Source: Chloroflexota bacterium (GTDB lineage: Bacteria > Chloroflexota > Dehalococcoidia > SHYB01). From it: a DNA stretch of 7,013 nt. The stretch covers positions 1 through 7,013 of the forward strand of contig JACQEE010000297.1 in NCBI GenBank assembly GCA_016200725.1, written 5' to 3'. A model generated the notes under the pieces. That model was not told the DNA's origin. It did no database searches and was given only the letters and a program-made list of their open reading frames with translations. Position numbers and translations under genes: made by a program. Position 1 is the stretch's first letter. Each line of letters begins with the position of its first letter. This document shows positions 5,793-7,013 of this stretch, in pieces.

Positions 5793-5898
5793 GAGCCTTC
5801 TTTGCCGTCTGTTGTCTCACCGGAATCTTCACATTCGTTGATACTGCGTAGCCTTGCAATTCCATGAAGACCTTGACCACATGCTCAAATGCTTCCAT
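5704..5898 (-). CDS. Hypothetical protein, N-terminal half of the split gene
   Basis: A 64-codon frame from an ATG at 5896-5898, 14 nt after the tpiA stop. The first 47 residues (MEAFEHVVKVFMELQGYAVS, then a basic stretch and EYQTHGYEMD at 38-47) look like the amino end of the uncharacterised family described for the whole locus; the last 17 look unrelated and end at an early TGA. The upstream sequence is purine-rich (AAGGGGTGGGG) but has no clean Shine-Dalgarno. Translation is likely to follow on from tpiA. Alone it would be only a fragment. Confidence 0.4.
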   Translation of the reverse strand: MEAFEHVVKVFMELQGYAVSTNVKIPVRQQTAKKARVEYQTHGYEMDRGRSEKFSGHYGRLKQV

Positions 5899-5912
5899 TC
5901 GTGCCCCACCCC

Positions 5913-6674
5913 TTACCGCCTGCGTGCCTCTGCGGCCTGTCGCGCGATGCTGACGAAGGCGTCGGCCTTGAGGCTAGCCCCGCCGATGAGTCCACCATCG
6001 ATCTCCGGCTTCGCCATGAACTGCGCGATGTTCTCCGCCGTGACGCTGCCGCCGTAGAGGATGCGCACCTGTTGGGCGAATGGCCTGCCGTACTGCTTCG
6101 ACAACAACTCGCGGATAAGGCCGATCGTTTCGTTCGCATCTGCGCCCGTCGCCGCGCGGCCCGTGCCTATCGCCCAGACCGGCTCGTAGGCGAGCGTCAG
6201 CGCTGGCGAGGGCGCGATGTCCTTCAGCCCACCCTGCACCTGTCGCGTGATCACGTCCCGCGTCCGCCCACCCTCGCGCTCCTCGAGTCGCTCACCGACC
6301 GCGAGCATCGGCTTCAGCCCGGCCTTGATCGCAGCGGCGACCTTCTTGTTGATGAAAGCGTCGTCCTCGTGGAAGTATTGCCGACGCTCGGAGTGGCCCA
6401 GGATCACGTAGTCGCACAGGCCTGCGAGCATGGCTGGCGCAACCTCGCCCGTGAAGGCGCCCTTCGATTCGTGGTGCATGTTCTGCGCGCCGACCTGGAT
6501 CGTTGTGCCCTTCGTCAGTGCACGCACGGCTGCGAGCGAGACGAATGGCGGGCATATGACTTTCTCGACGCCCTGCAGCGCCTCGAGGCCAGGCAGCATC
6601 TCGCGCACGAGCGCCTCGGCCTCGGCGATGGTAGTGTGCATCTTCCAGTTGCCCGCTGCGATCGGGACGCGCAT
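5913..6674 (-). CDS. tpiA: Triosephosphate isomerase
   Basis: A 253-residue TIM-barrel enzyme interconverting dihydroxyacetone phosphate and glyceraldehyde 3-phosphate in glycolysis and gluconeogenesis. The active-site residues are all visible: Asn9 and Lys11 in AAGNWKMH (6-13), His94 in VILGHSERR (90-98), and Glu164 in LAYEPVWAIGTGRAAT (161-176), which runs into the phosphate-binding loop 6. The other phosphate-binding segments are YGGSV (207-211) and LIGGASLK (229-236). GAQNMHHESKGAFTGE (62-77) is the standard dimer-interface loop. Length is normal. The ATG at 6672-6674 has GAGG about 7 nt upstream. It lies downstream of the phosphoglycerate mutase gene, separated by 57 nt holding a palindromic repeat, and is probably co-transcribed with it. 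The low-GC broken gene follows after 14 nt. Confidence 0.98.
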   Translation of the reverse strand: MRVPIAAGNWKMHTTIAEAEALVREMLPGLEALQGVEKVICPPFVSLAAVRALTKGTTIQVGAQNMHHESKGAFTGEVAPAMLAGLCDYVILGHSERRQYFHEDDAFINKKVAAAIKAGLKPMLAVGERLEEREGGRTRDVITRQVQGGLKDIAPSPALTLAYEPVWAIGTGRAATGADANETIGLIRELLSKQYGRPFAQQVRILYGGSVTAENIAQFMAKPEIDGGLIGGASLKADAFVSIARQAAEARRR

Positions 6675-6691
6675 CGCTTTTCCTCTTCGGA

Positions 6692-6732
6692 TATCTTCCC
6701 CTTTCCTAAAGGGAAGGGGCCAGGGATTAGGT
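6692..6732 (-). repeat. Short palindromic repeat (dispersed-repeat type) between apgM and tpiA
   Basis: The core 6698-6719 folds as a 9-bp stem with a TAAA loop on the plus strand (arms CCCCTTTCC and GGGAAGGGG, one T-G wobble); on the minus strand it has one C-A mismatch. On the minus strand it is preceded by GACCTAATCCCTGG, starting within the apgM stop codon. The pattern CCTNANCCC...GGCCCCTTCCCTTT..GGGG is like the abundant intergenic palindromes I recall from several Chloroflexota and cyanobacterial genomes. No U-tract follows in the transcript direction, so it is not a standard intrinsic terminator, but it may stabilise or partly attenuate the apgM-tpiA message. Whether it recurs in this genome cannot be seen here. 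Confidence 0.55.
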
Positions 6733-7013
6733 CAGGCCCCGTACTTCGTCAACTTCAGCGCGTTGGCCATCGCGAGGTGGAGCGCCTGCTGCGCTGGGAA
6801 GCGCCCCAGCGAGCCGCGGGCGCATGCGCGCTCCGAGAACTCGGCGATGCCGTCGCGGCCGGAGTACTTCGAGTGCAGCAGGAACGGCACCGGATGCCAC
6901 GAGTGGGCTGCGAGCAGCGATGGCGTCGAGTGGTCGCCGCCGATCATCAGCACATCGGGGTTGAGCGCGCGGATCTTGGGCAGATAGCGGTCGAAGTCCT
7001 CCAGCATCCGCAC
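6732..7013 (-). CDS. apgM: 2,3-bisphosphoglycerate-independent phosphoglycerate mutase, archaeal type, C-terminal fragment
   Basis: The last 93 residues of a gene entering from the right edge. It interconverts 3- and 2-phosphoglycerate in lower glycolysis, using the alkaline-phosphatase-like metal centre. Diagnostic of the archaeal-type (ApgM) family: MIGGDHSTPS (23-32 of the visible part), with the Asp and His metal ligands, HSWHPVPFLLHSKY (37-50), FSERACARGSLGRFPA (59-74) and the C-terminal ALKLTKYGA. The first visible codon (a GTG at the window edge) is internal, not a start. tpiA follows in the same direction, so two glycolytic enzymes are probably expressed together. Confidence 0.92.
   Translation of the reverse strand: MRMLEDFDRYLPKIRALNPDVLMIGGDHSTPSLLAAHSWHPVPFLLHSKYSGRDGIAEFSERACARGSLGRFPAQQALHLAMANALKLTKYGA

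Larger units (their letters stand above)
5379..5898 (-). pseudogene. Broken restriction-endonuclease-like hypothetical gene (two overlapping frames)
   Basis: Two overlapping minus-strand reading frames together look like one protein of an uncharacterised bacterial family that I recall as starting MEAFEHVVKV..., passing through an EYQTHGYEVD block and a VKSF block, and ending with ...NDPVI.T..AL. The first frame supplies residues up to about EYQTHGYEMD (5758-5768 and upstream). The second resumes at about GVGVRSF and continues to the end. A one-base shift near the run of four C/G at 5753-5756 would join them, and the region between the D and the VRSF seems shorter than in the family, so a small deletion is also likely. 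The D...VK arrangement of the family suggests a PD-(D/E)XK-type nuclease fold; here the lysine appears as Arg. GC is about 44% over 5401-5700 against about 65% in tpiA and miaA, a sign of acquisition. Family identity is from memory, so treat it as tentative. Confidence 0.55.

Noticed and set aside
5379..5898. Programmed ribosomal frameshift joining the two halves
   Set aside because: No known slippery heptamer or stimulatory structure was seen, and sequence seems to be missing as well, so decay or a sequencing indel is more likely.
6698..6719. Intrinsic terminator after apgM
   Set aside because: The stem is present, but no run of U follows on the minus strand; the next bases lead directly to the tpiA ribosome site.
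1..7013. tRNA, rRNA, CRISPR array, riboswitch, insertion sequence or integrase
   Set aside because: Looked for on both strands by eye; no cloverleaf, regular repeat-spacer pattern, transposase or integrase motif was found.

Overview
The window looks like ordinary chromosome from a high-GC bacterium (about 65% in the genes sampled by eye). Chloroflexota, perhaps a Dehalococcoidia or SAR202-type lineage, is my best guess. This is inference from the combination of LL-diaminopimelate aminotransferase with DapF, an archaeal-type phosphoglycerate mutase next to tpiA, F420-type oxidoreductase families, and a MiaA with a GGTG-x-W-V-W-A-L-L segment. No marker here proves it.

Layout from right to left, the direction in which nearly everything is read (minus strand): the 3' end of an archaeal-type 2,3-bisphosphoglycerate-independent phosphoglycerate mutase (6732-7013), a short palindromic repeat, tpiA (5913-6674), a low-GC broken gene resembling an uncharacterised restriction-endonuclease-like family (5379-5898), and miaA (4451-5392). 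A single plus-strand gene, a gamma-glutamylcyclotransferase-like protein (3975-4454), converges on miaA and shares its stop bases. It diverges from dapF (3030-3878), which is followed by dapL (1770-2939), hflX (590-1702, probably longer at its N-terminus), a PPOX-class probable F420-dependent enzyme (147-578), and the first 21 codons of a luciferase-like monooxygenase (1-64) with its own good sigma70-type promoter. There is no gene-free stretch longer than 300 bases.

Functionally, apgM and tpiA serve lower and central glycolysis. dapL and dapF catalyse consecutive steps: tetrahydrodipicolinate to LL-DAP, then to meso-DAP, for lysine and, where present, peptidoglycan. miaA and hflX act on tRNA and ribosomes; in many bacteria they are neighbours, but here the dap genes and the cyclotransferase gene lie between them. 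The last two genes are both from flavin/F420 oxidoreductase families.

I found no convincing new multi-gene system. The points most worth a second look are the hflX start (an ideal Shine-Dalgarno followed by ATC, with conserved sequence upstream of the only canonical start), the low-GC frameshifted gene between tpiA and miaA, a possible shared -10 element in the dapF/cyclotransferase divergent promoter, and the palindromic repeat after apgM.
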